From contig DASTNK010000094.1 in assembly GCA_035720945.1 (NCBI GenBank), positions 1 to 17,147 on the forward strand: a stretch of 17,147 bases of DNA. Reading direction: 5' to 3'. Source of the stretch: SCQX01 sp035720945. GTDB lineage: Bacteria; Pseudomonadota; Gammaproteobacteria; Burkholderiales; Burkholderiaceae_B. The notes beneath the pieces were generated by a model. It was not told the origin of the DNA, ran no database searches, and saw only the letters and a program-made list of their open reading frames with translations. This document shows, one piece after another, positions 1 to 6,205 of the stretch (position 1 is its first letter; every line of letters starts with the position of its first letter). Both the position numbers and the translations under genes were made by a program.

Positions 1-79
1 GATCAGTGGGAGGTATTGCCTTGCGGATTTCCGGTGGTTCAAGTAGTAGTGCAGTATTTGACGCTCTCTGGAGGAGAAC

Positions 80-163
80 GTGACAGAAGTGTTTGTGCGG
101 TATCGAAACCCAGGGTTGGCCGGTCAATGCAATAACAAACCTCATCGGCATCCCGTTTACTGA
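80..163 (+). CDS. possible 27-codon upstream ORF before the TRAP binding protein
   Basis: A GTG start follows a strong Shine-Dalgarno sequence (GGAGGAG at about 70-76, three bases before the GTG) and opens a 27-codon frame that ends at TGA 161-163, only 22 bases before the next gene. The peptide has no recognisable domain and no run of a single amino acid that would suggest a classical attenuator. Its stop codon lies inside the palindrome at 160-174, so translation of this frame could affect access to the next ribosome binding site. It may equally be chance. No other gene is seen in the first 185 bases. Confidence 0.2.
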   Translation: MTEVFVRYRNPGLAGQCNNKPHRHPVY

Positions 164-180
164 CCAGTGGTCAGGAGGAG
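160..180 (+). promoter_or_regulatory. palindrome overlapping the dctP-type Shine-Dalgarno site
   Basis: CTGACCA-g-TGGTCAG is a perfect 7+1+7 base palindrome at 160-174. It runs directly into the Shine-Dalgarno sequence AGGAGGAG (173-180) that fixes the start of the binding-protein gene at ATG 186. As DNA it could be an operator for a dimeric regulator. As RNA it would form a short hairpin whose 3' arm touches the ribosome binding site. No regulator gene lies in the window, so the role is inferred. Confidence 0.35.
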
Positions 181-185
181 ACATC

Positions 186-1208
186 ATGAAGAACAGCAAA
201 TTTCGTGGCTTGATTCTGGCGGCCGCCCTAGGTGGGTGCGTGGCGATGTTCGGCCCGCCGGCCGTCGCGGCCGCGCCCATGGTATTGAAGATTTCCCATC
301 AATTCCCCGCCAACACCGATTTCCGCGACCAGGTGGCGCGCAAGTTCGCCGCCGAGGTCGAGAAACGCACCAACGGGGCGATCAAGTTCCAGATCTACCC
401 GGGGTCGTCCCTGTTCAAAGCCAAACAACAGTTCGATGCGATGGCCAATGGCTCATTGGACATGTCGGTGTATCCGCTGGCCTATTCCGGCGGCAAGCTG
501 CCGGCCACCAACATCACGTTGATGCCGGCCCTGATCACCAGCTACAAGCAAGCGTACAACTGGGAGAACGCGCCGATCGGGAAATGGCTGGAAAAGTATC
601 TGTCCGACCATGGGGTGGTGCTGGTCAGCTGGATCTGGCAGGCGGGGGGCGTGGCCTCGCGCGACAAGCCGGTCATCGTGCCGGCCGACGTCAAGGGCTT
701 GAAGGTGCGTGGCGCCGGCAAGATGATCGATCTCATGCTGCAGGCCGCGGGCGGCGCGATCGCGTCCTTCCCGTCCAACGAGTCGTACAACGCCATGCAG
801 TCAGGCGTGGTCGACGCCATCTGGACGTCCAGCGCGTCGCTCATGAGCTTCCGCATGAACGAAGTCGCCAAGTTCATCACCACGGCGCAGGACCACACCT
901 TCTGGTACATGTTCGAGCCCTTGCTGATGTCCAAGGCAACGTACGACAAGCTCACGCCCGCGCAACAGAAGATCGTGATGGAGGTGGGCCATTCGCTGCA
1001 GCAGTTCTCGCTGGAGGCCTGCAAGAAGGACGACGACAAAGTGGCCGCTCTCTACGGCAAGTCGGGTGACAAGGTTTCCACCATGAACCGCAAGCAGTTC
1101 GACTTGTGGAAGGCCGTGGCTGAAAAGAGCGCGTACCAGGACTTCGCCAAGCATGTGAAGAATGGCGCGAAGCTGCTGAAGATGGCTGAAGCCGTTCCCG
1201 CCGATTGA
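186..1208 (+). CDS. TRAP transporter periplasmic substrate-binding protein (DctP family)
   Basis: 340 residues, the usual size for DctP-type extracytoplasmic solute receptors, which capture organic acids in the periplasm and hand them to the DctQM permease. A signal peptide covers about residues 1-29 (basic n-region, hydrophobic core, Ala-Val-Ala-Ala cleavage region). The mature part begins with the typical strand containing KISHQFP. The conserved carboxylate-binding arginine is probably Arg175 in GLKVRGAGKM, and the family helix ESYNAMQSGVVDA lies at about 199-211. The ATG at 186 is chosen over an in-frame start at 93 because AGGAGGAG lies five bases before it and the signal peptide begins there. 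Cys18 sits in LGGC, which resembles a lipobox, but hydrophobic sequence continues to a better signal-peptidase-I site. The genes downstream supply the matching permease. The substrate cannot be told from the sequence. Confidence 0.93.
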   Translation: MKNSKFRGLILAAALGGCVAMFGPPAVAAAPMVLKISHQFPANTDFRDQVARKFAAEVEKRTNGAIKFQIYPGSSLFKAKQQFDAMANGSLDMSVYPLAYSGGKLPATNITLMPALITSYKQAYNWENAPIGKWLEKYLSDHGVVLVSWIWQAGGVASRDKPVIVPADVKGLKVRGAGKMIDLMLQAAGGAIASFPSNESYNAMQSGVVDAIWTSSASLMSFRMNEVAKFITTAQDHTFWYMFEPLLMSKATYDKLTPAQQKIVMEVGHSLQQFSLEACKKDDDKVAALYGKSGDKVSTMNRKQFDLWKAVAEKSAYQDFAKHVKNGAKLLKMAEAVPAD

Positions 1209-1235
1209 GTCGGCATGACGTCGGGGTGCCGCCCG

Positions 1236-1273
1236 GTTGGTTCGAGCATTCAAATCCGGGTGCGCGAACCAAC
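1236..1273 (+). other. intercistronic hairpin after the binding-protein gene
   Basis: GTTGGTTCG (1236-1244) and CGAACCAAC (1265-1273) are perfect inverted repeats around a 20-base loop, with weaker pairing outside. The hairpin lies 27 bases after the stop codon and has no T-tract. Such structures behind binding-protein genes often protect the upstream mRNA from 3' decay and give more receptor than permease. That role is inferred here. Confidence 0.45.
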
Positions 1274-1290
1274 CCGACAACGCACAAGGA

Positions 1291-1341
1291 ATCCTCTGGC
1301 AAGTCGAACTGCAAGCAGGCGCAGCGGCTTGTTCAGAGGAT
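1291..1341 (+). repeat. palindromic repeat element, copy A
   Basis: A long imperfect hairpin. ATCCTCTG (1291-1298) pairs with CAGAGGAT (1334-1341), CAAG (1300-1303) with CTTG (1328-1331), and CTGC (1309-1312) with GCAG (1321-1324), leaving an 8-base loop. Read on the minus strand, its first 24 bases and last 20 or so closely match the element at 3403-3474, so the two are probably homologous copies in inverted orientation. It lies 49 bases upstream of the small permease gene. No T-tract follows, so it is not a standard terminator. It may be a REP-like or miniature mobile element reused as a processing or stability site. Confidence 0.5.
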
Positions 1342-1390
1342 ACCTGTTCAGCGGTTTCTGTTGATGCGTCGATTTTTATGAGAAGAAAGT

Positions 1391-1918
1391 ATGGAGACAA
1401 GACTGTGGCGCGGCTTCGGCCGGGTGATGGGCGGGGTCAGCACGTTCTGCGGGTACCTGACCGGCGGGCTGATCGTGGTGTCCGCGACCCTCATCACGTA
1501 TGAGGTGATCTGGCGCTATTACCTGGCGCGGCCCCATACCTGGTCGCTGGAAGTCAATATTTTCCTCCTGATCGGAGCCACGTTCCTGGCTTCGCCGTTC
1601 ACGCAGTTCAAGCGCGGCCACGTCGGCACGGAGGTGCTCGACGTGGTGCTGCCCAAGCACTGGATCCCCTGGCGGGTAGTGCTGGGCGACGTGCTGTCGT
1701 GCGCGGTCTGCGCCTTCATCGGCGTCAGCATGACGTCGTATACGATCCAGGCGTGGAACGAGGGTTGGACCACGGATTCCACCTGGGCGCCGCCCTTGTG
1801 GATTCCCTATGCGTTGATGGCGGTGGGGTTGTGGCTGACCGTGTTGCAGTGCCTGATCCAGATCGTCGATCAGATCGGACAGCTTCGCGGTGGGAAGCAA
1901 GGGGCGCATCATGAGTGA
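1391..1918 (+). CDS. TRAP transporter small permease subunit (DctQ family)
   Basis: 175 residues with four hydrophobic segments (about 18-40, 52-72, 93-114 and 132-155), the topology of DctQ subunits. The motif VIWRYYL after the first segment and the FKRGHVGTEVL region between segments two and three are typical. It forms the membrane complex with the large subunit encoded next and couples binding-protein docking to Na+-driven import. The ATG has only a modest purine-rich site (AGAAG, 1381-1385). The stop overlaps the start of the large subunit gene by eight bases, so the two are probably translationally coupled. A 182-base gap with two hairpins separates it from the binding-protein gene, which is long for a TRAP operon. 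Confidence 0.92.
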   Translation: METRLWRGFGRVMGGVSTFCGYLTGGLIVVSATLITYEVIWRYYLARPHTWSLEVNIFLLIGATFLASPFTQFKRGHVGTEVLDVVLPKHWIPWRVVLGDVLSCAVCAFIGVSMTSYTIQAWNEGWTTDSTWAPPLWIPYALMAVGLWLTVLQCLIQIVDQIGQLRGGKQGAHHE

Positions 1919-3248
1919 ACTCCATTCCGGACTTCTGTTCGTGGTCGGCACGCTGGCCTTGCTGCTGTCGGGCATGTCGGTGGCCTTCGCCCTGGGCGTG
2001 ATCTCGCTCTTGTTCATGGTGGTCGTCATGCCGCCTTCCATGATCCTCACCCTCCCTGAAACGCTGTACGGGGGCATGGATAACTTCACGCTGTTGGCGA
2101 TTCCCTTGTTCATTCTCATGGGCGAGGCCATAGGCCGAACGCGCGCCTCGGTGGACCTTTACGAGTCGGCCTATCGCTGGCTCAGCAAGCTGCCAGGGGG
2201 GTTGGGGATCGCCAACGTGGTCGGGTGCGCGATCTTCGCCGGAATGTGCGGCTCGAGCACCGCCACGGCGGCTGCCATGGGGTCCATGGGCATCCCCGAG
2301 ATGAAGAAGCGCGGGTATTCCGGCGGGCTTGCCGGTGGGCTGATCGCCGCCGGCGGCACGCTGGGCATCCTGATTCCACCATCCATCACTTTCATTCTGT
2401 ACGGGATCGTGGCCGAGCAGTCCATCGGGAAACTGTTCATCGCGGGGATCGTGCCAGGCATTCTGCTCGCTACGTTGTTCGCGCTGTGGGTGAGCTACAA
2501 GTCGCACCGCGACGGCAGGATCACCCCAGTCGGCGTTGTGGGCTCGACGGTCGCACCGCAGCGCATTCAGCGGGAGAGCTTCACCTGGCGCGAGCGTTTC
2601 GAATCGTTGCCGCGCCTGGCGCCATTCGGGATCATCATCTTCATCGTGATGGTCGCGCTGTATGGCGGGTTCGCCACGCCGTCCGAGGTGGCGGGGGTGG
2701 GCGCGTTCGCAACGCTGGTGATGGTGATGGTGGTGTATCGTTGCTATCGCTGGAAAGATCTGGGCCCGATCCTGCTTGGCACGACCAAGGAATCGTGCAT
2801 GCTCATGATGATCATCGCGATGTCGTTCCTGTATTCGAACGTGATGAGCTATCTGCACGTCACACAGAGCGCCACGCAATGGCTGGTCGGACTCGAGATG
2901 TCGCGCTGGGAGTTCCTGTTCTGGATCGATGTGCTGGTGCTGGTCCTGGGTTTCTTCCTGCCACCAGTGGCGATCATCCTGTTCATCACACCGGTGTTGC
3001 TGCCGGGGCTGCAAGCGCATGGCTTCGACCTGGTCTGGTTCGGCGTGCAGATGACCATCCTGATGGAGGCCGGGCTGATTCATCCGCCGATCGGACTCAA
3101 TCTGTTCGTGATCCTGGGCATCGCACCAGAGATTTCCCTAAGGGAATTGTTGTGGGGGGTGCTGCCGTTCCTCATTCTGATCTTGTTGTTCATCATCCTG
3201 ATCTCGGTGTTTCCGCAGATTGTGATGTGGCTGCCCGCGCGAATGTAG
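1911..3248 (+). CDS. TRAP transporter large permease subunit (DctM family)
   Basis: 445 residues, about twelve membrane segments, the usual length of DctM, the transport-carrying subunit of TRAP systems. Hallmarks are the glycine- and alanine-rich re-entrant region GSSTATAAAMGSMGIPEM, the segment GGTLGILIPPSITFILYGIV, and the C-terminal repeat of that fold, EAGLIHPPIGLNLFVILGIA. ATG 1911 is preferred over a GTG at 1890 because AAGGGG lies six bases upstream and it gives the normal eight-base overlap with the small subunit gene. A perfect hairpin 25 bases after the stop probably marks the operon end. Substrate unknown. Confidence 0.95.
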   Translation: MSELHSGLLFVVGTLALLLSGMSVAFALGVISLLFMVVVMPPSMILTLPETLYGGMDNFTLLAIPLFILMGEAIGRTRASVDLYESAYRWLSKLPGGLGIANVVGCAIFAGMCGSSTATAAAMGSMGIPEMKKRGYSGGLAGGLIAAGGTLGILIPPSITFILYGIVAEQSIGKLFIAGIVPGILLATLFALWVSYKSHRDGRITPVGVVGSTVAPQRIQRESFTWRERFESLPRLAPFGIIIFIVMVALYGGFATPSEVAGVGAFATLVMVMVVYRCYRWKDLGPILLGTTKESCMLMMIIAMSFLYSNVMSYLHVTQSATQWLVGLEMSRWEFLFWIDVLVLVLGFFLPPVAIILFITPVLLPGLQAHGFDLVWFGVQMTILMEAGLIHPPIGLNLFVILGIAPEISLRELLWGVLPFLILILLFIILISVFPQIVMWLPARM

Positions 3249-3273
3249 GGGAGTCGCCGCAGTGTGGAACCGA

Positions 3274-3306
3274 GTCGCGGAGCCATGGCGGACATGGCTC
3301 CGCGAC
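3274..3306 (+). terminator. perfect hairpin after the TRAP operon, no U-tract
   Basis: The arms 3274-3287 and 3293-3306 are perfect 14-base inverted repeats around a 5-base loop, 25 bases beyond the large-permease stop. No T-run follows. It may be a 3' mRNA stabiliser, or a terminator working without a U-tract. Confidence 0.45.
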
Positions 3307-3386
3307 GTTGCCTGGATGGTGCGAATACCCTGCTTTGACAACAAAATTCCGCAAATCTGTGACAGACCGGAGATCGCGTCGCGTTC

Positions 3387-3392
3387 TATAGT
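3387..3392 (+). promoter_or_regulatory. candidate -10 element for the DMT permease gene
   Basis: TATAGT matches the sigma-70 -10 consensus at five of six positions. No good -35 hexamer sits at normal spacing. A perfect TTGACA at 3335-3340 is too far upstream to pair with it. The predicted transcript would start near 3399 and so would carry the palindromic element at 3403-3474 in its leader. Confidence 0.3.
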
Positions 3393-3402
3393 GGGCCGAG
3401 AC

Positions 3403-3474
3403 TCCTCTGAGCAAGCCGCCGCGCCGCCTGCTTCGGGGCTTGAGGCGGTCCGCCGTTCGACTTGTCCAGGGAAT
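3403..3474 (+). repeat. palindromic repeat element, copy B
   Basis: The outer arms TCCTCTGAGCAAG (3403-3415) and CTTGTCCAGGGAA (3461-3473) pair imperfectly. An inner hairpin pairs CCGCCT (3424-3429) with AGGCGG (3443-3448). Its outer parts match the reverse complement of 1291-1341: TCCTCTGA, CAAGCCGC and GCGCC at one end, GTTCGACTTG at the other. The middle is about 20 bases longer here. It lies directly upstream of the DMT permease start at 3518, probably in that gene's leader. Confidence 0.5.
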
Positions 3475-3517
3475 CCCCGGTTTTTTCCTGTCACCCACTT
3501 TTGCTGCGATTTTCATC

Positions 3518-4474
3518 ATGACTGCGCTTCTTTTCACGGCCCTGGTCACGGTCTGGGGGTTCACCTGGTTCGCGATCAAGCTTCAGCTCGGGCCTGTGGC
3601 GCCCGAATTGTCCATCTGCTATCGCTTCGTGCTGGCGGCGGCGGTCTTGTGGGCACTGTTGGCGGTGATGCGCCGCATTCGTTCCGCGCCCTGGGCGGGC
3701 CAGGGCTGGTTCGCGTTGCTGGGGCTGACCCTGTTCAGCCTGAACTTCCTGCTGATCTATTCGGCGACCCAGTTCATCGCCAGCGGCGTGGTGTCGGTGC
3801 TGTTCACCACGGCCACGCTGTTCAACGCCTTCCACCAGTGGCTGTTCCTGCGGCGCGCGCCCAGTCCACGTGTCATGGCGGGGGCCTTGTGCGGCATCGC
3901 CGGCATCGCCTTGCTGTTCCTGCAGGAGTTCTCGCAGCTGGGAGCGGGGCACGACCAGTTGCTCGGCATAGGGCTGGCCATCGCGGGCACGTACGTGTTC
4001 TCGCTCGGGAACATGGTGTCCCTTCGCGCGGTGCGGGTCGCGGGCGATCTGCCCAATGCCATCGTGCGGGGCATGACCTGGGGCGTCGTGTTCCTGGCCG
4101 CGTTCGCCTTCCTTCGCGGGGTGCCGTTCGTCGTGCCGACCACGCTGCCGTACCTGGCTGGCCTGGTCTATCTGGCCATTCCCGGCTCCATCATCGGGTT
4201 TTTCGCCTACCTGTCCCTGCTGCAGCGCGTGGGACCCGACCGTGCCGCGTATGCCACGGTGCTGTTCCCGGTGCTGGCGCTGGCCGTGTCCACGGTGCTG
4301 GAAAATTACGTGTGGACGCTGGCGGGTTTGGGCGGGTTTGCGCTCGTGCTGGCGGGGAATCTGGTGATTTTCGCGCGCCTTCCCCACAAATGGCGTACTC
4401 GTAGCCGGCTCGAAAGCGCGCCCGACGCCCCGCCCGTTGGTGGCCAACGAGTCGATGGCATCGACGCGCGTTAA
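3518..4474 (+). CDS. EamA/DMT-superfamily membrane transporter
   Basis: 318 residues with about ten hydrophobic segments arranged as two EamA repeats, the drug/metabolite transporter fold used for export or uptake of small metabolites. The first repeat begins FTALVTVWGFTWFAIK and contains YRFVLAAAVLW and FTTATLFNAFHQWLFLRRAPS. The second contains PGSIIGFFAYLSLLQRVGPDRAAYATVLFPVLALAVSTV split over two segments, typical of the family. A polar tail of about 30 residues follows. ATG 3518 has no clear Shine-Dalgarno site. A TTG at 3440 would add 26 residues inside the palindromic element and is less likely. The gene is separated from the TRAP operon by a hairpin and a possible promoter, so it is probably its own unit. 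Substrate unknown. Confidence 0.88.
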   Translation: MTALLFTALVTVWGFTWFAIKLQLGPVAPELSICYRFVLAAAVLWALLAVMRRIRSAPWAGQGWFALLGLTLFSLNFLLIYSATQFIASGVVSVLFTTATLFNAFHQWLFLRRAPSPRVMAGALCGIAGIALLFLQEFSQLGAGHDQLLGIGLAIAGTYVFSLGNMVSLRAVRVAGDLPNAIVRGMTWGVVFLAAFAFLRGVPFVVPTTLPYLAGLVYLAIPGSIIGFFAYLSLLQRVGPDRAAYATVLFPVLALAVSTVLENYVWTLAGLGGFALVLAGNLVIFARLPHKWRTRSRLESAPDAPPVGGQRVDGIDAR

Positions 4475-4494
4475 ACTCAACGTTGTCCAACCCG

Positions 4495-4525
4495 GAGCCC
4501 GTTCCCTTTCAGGGGGAACGGGCTC
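4495..4525 (+). terminator. perfect hairpin after the DMT permease gene, no U-tract
   Basis: GAGCCCGTTCCC (4495-4506) and GGGAACGGGCTC (4514-4525) form a perfect 12-base stem with a 7-base loop, 20 bases after the stop codon. There is no T-run on either strand. It is probably the 3' end structure of the DMT gene. Confidence 0.5.
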
Positions 4526-4570
4526 AAGAGCTTGATCGGGTGTTTTCAACGTTACGTGAAAGGGAATGAC

Positions 4571-5353
4571 ATGCTCAAAGGCAAACGCGCAGTGATCACC
4601 GGCTCCACCAGCGGCATCGGCATGGCGATCGCCCGCGCATTGGCGGGTGCCGGCGCCGACGTGGTCATCAACGGCTTCGGCGATGCGGACGCCATCGAAA
4701 AGGAACGCGTCGGCATCGAAAAGGAATTCGGCGTCAAGGCGTATTACCTGAATGCCGATCTGATGAAAGAGCGGGCCACGCGCGACTTCGTCGATGCGGC
4801 GGCCAAGGCGATGGGCGGTCTGGACATCCTGGTGAACAACGCCGGCATCCAGCACACGGACCTGATCGAGAACTTCCCCATCGACAAATGGAACGCGATC
4901 ATCGCGTTGAACCTGTCGGCGGTTTTCCACGGCACGGCCGCGGCGCTGCCGCACATGAAAAAGCAGGGCTGGGGGCGCATCATCAACATCGCCTCGGCCC
5001 ATGGGTTGGTGGCATCGGTCAACAAGTCGGCCTATGTGGCCGCCAAGCATGGCGTGGTGGGCCTGACCAAGGTCACGGCCCTGGAGAACGCCGGTAATGG
5101 CGTCACGTGCAACGCGATTTGCCCGGGATGGGTGCGCACGCCGCTGGTCGAGAAACAGATCCAGGCGCTGGCCGCAAGCAAGAGTCTTTCCATCGATGAC
5201 GCCGCGCGTGATCTGCTGGCCGAGAAGCAGCCATCACTGCAGTTCGTCACGACCGAGCAACTTGGCGGTGCGGCCGTGTTCCTGGCATCGGACGCGGCGG
5301 CGCAGATGACCGGCACCACGATGTCCATCGACGGTGGTTGGACGGCCCGGTAA
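4571..5353 (+). CDS. bdhA: D-3-hydroxybutyrate dehydrogenase
   Basis: 260 residues, a classical short-chain dehydrogenase that interconverts D-3-hydroxybutyrate and acetoacetate with NAD in the cytoplasm, linked to polyhydroxybutyrate or ketone-body use. The nucleotide-binding motif TGSTSGIG is at 10-17 and NNAG at 89-92. The catalytic residues Ser142, Tyr155 and Lys159 are present. The substrate-binding set known from the Pseudomonas fragi enzyme also falls at the same numbers: Gln94, His144, Lys152, Trp187, Gln196 and Trp257. The stretch AICPGWVRTPLVEKQI is diagnostic for this family. ATG 4571 is chosen over an upstream start at 4532 because AGGGA lies five bases before it and it gives the family N-terminus. 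No polyhydroxybutyrate genes are adjacent. Confidence 0.96.
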   Translation: MLKGKRAVITGSTSGIGMAIARALAGAGADVVINGFGDADAIEKERVGIEKEFGVKAYYLNADLMKERATRDFVDAAAKAMGGLDILVNNAGIQHTDLIENFPIDKWNAIIALNLSAVFHGTAAALPHMKKQGWGRIINIASAHGLVASVNKSAYVAAKHGVVGLTKVTALENAGNGVTCNAICPGWVRTPLVEKQIQALAASKSLSIDDAARDLLAEKQPSLQFVTTEQLGGAAVFLASDAAAQMTGTTMSIDGGWTAR

Positions 5354-5407
5354 CGCGACAATCCTGTAACGTTCCTCATTACTCCCATACCCGGTAACGT
5401 CGGTTAC
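5346..5407 (+). repeat. repeated CCCGGTAACG motifs between bdhA and yaaA
   Basis: CCCGGTAACG occurs at 5346-5355, spanning the bdhA stop, and again at 5390-5399. A further GTAACG lies at 5366-5371. The second full copy is followed by an inverted GTTAC at 5403-5407, giving GTAAC-gtcg-GTTAC, 18 bases before the yaaA start. This could be an operator for yaaA. No clear promoter hexamers are visible in this 72-base gap. Confidence 0.25.
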
Positions 5408-5425
5408 GCTCTAAAGAGGTTCTTC

Positions 5426-6205
5426 ATGTTGTTGCTGTTGTCGCCGGCCAAGAAGCTGGACTACGATTCGCCCGTGCGCACCGCGCTGCACACACAACCG
5501 CTGTTCGTGGACCAGGCCGCGGCCTTGATCAAGACGTTGAAGAAAAAGAAGGCCGCCGACGTCGCCGCGCTGATGAAACTCAGCGACGCGCTGGCCGAAC
5601 TCAACGTGCGGCGCTACGCCGACTGGAAACCATCGTTCGATCCGTCCACTGCGCGGCAGGCGGCGCTGGCGTTCAACGGCGACGTCTATGGCGGCCTCGA
5701 CGCGCCCAGTCTGTCGGACGCGCAATTACGTTGGGCGCAGGAACACATCGCCATCCTCAGCGGCCTGTATGGTGTTCTGCGGCCGCTCGACCTGATGCGT
5801 CCCTACCGTCTCGAGATGGGCACGGCGCTGGCCACCACCCGGGGGAAGAACCTGTACGACTACTGGGGGTCGTCGATCGCCGGCTATCTGAACACCCGCC
5901 TGGCGGATCAGGCCCATCCCCTGGTCTTGAACCTGGCGTCCGACGAATACTTCAAGTCGGTCGACTTGAAGGCGCTGAAGGCGCGTGTCATACAGTGCGT
6001 GTTCCAGAACTTCAAGAGCGATGCGTGGAAGGTGATCAGCTTCAATGCCAAACGGGCGCGGGGCCTGATGGCCCGTTTCGTCATCGACCACAAGATCGCC
6101 GACCCCAAGCGGCTGCGCGGGTTCGACGCCGAGGGCTATGCGTTTGCCGAGTCGGTGTCCACCCCCGACAAGCTGGTGTTCCGGCGGGCCGAATCAACGC
6201 GTTGA
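5426..6205 (+). CDS. yaaA: YaaA/DUF328 family peroxide-stress protein
   Basis: 259 residues, normal for the YaaA family. In Escherichia coli the protein is induced by OxyR and limits free intracellular iron and DNA damage during peroxide stress, and the fold binds DNA. Family signatures are the N-terminal LLLLSPAKKLDYDSP, the central SGLYGVLRPLDLMRPYRLEMG, LYDYWG, LNLASDEYFKSV, and the C-terminal ISFNAKRARGLMARF. AGAGG (5415-5419) lies six bases before ATG 5426. It follows bdhA by 72 bases and may have its own promoter. Its last 12 bases overlap the end of the convergent minus-strand gene, leaving no room for a terminator between them. Confidence 0.95.
   Translation: MLLLLSPAKKLDYDSPVRTALHTQPLFVDQAAALIKTLKKKKAADVAALMKLSDALAELNVRRYADWKPSFDPSTARQAALAFNGDVYGGLDAPSLSDAQLRWAQEHIAILSGLYGVLRPLDLMRPYRLEMGTALATTRGKNLYDYWGSSIAGYLNTRLADQAHPLVLNLASDEYFKSVDLKALKARVIQCVFQNFKSDAWKVISFNAKRARGLMARFVIDHKIADPKRLRGFDAEGYAFAESVSTPDKLVFRRAESTR

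Noticed and set aside
226..242. TRAP binding protein as a lipoprotein through the LGGC sequence at residues 15-18
   Set aside because: The hydrophobic stretch before the cysteine is short, and a better signal-peptidase-I site follows at about residue 29. Most Gram-negative TRAP receptors are soluble.
1725..3083. Long open frame (452 codons) on the minus strand opposite the TRAP large permease
   Set aside because: It is rich in His, Gln, Arg and Asp with no membrane segments or known motif, as expected for a mirror of a GC-rich gene. The plus-strand frame is clearly DctM.
3335..3340. Perfect TTGACA as the -35 of the DMT gene promoter
   Set aside because: There is no acceptable -10 hexamer 16-18 bases downstream (the region reads CTGTGACAG), and the good TATAGT at 3387 is far too distant.
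3491..5050. 519-codon minus-strand frame across the DMT permease and bdhA
   Set aside because: It spans two well-recognised plus-strand genes and their gap, and its composition is that of an antisense shadow.
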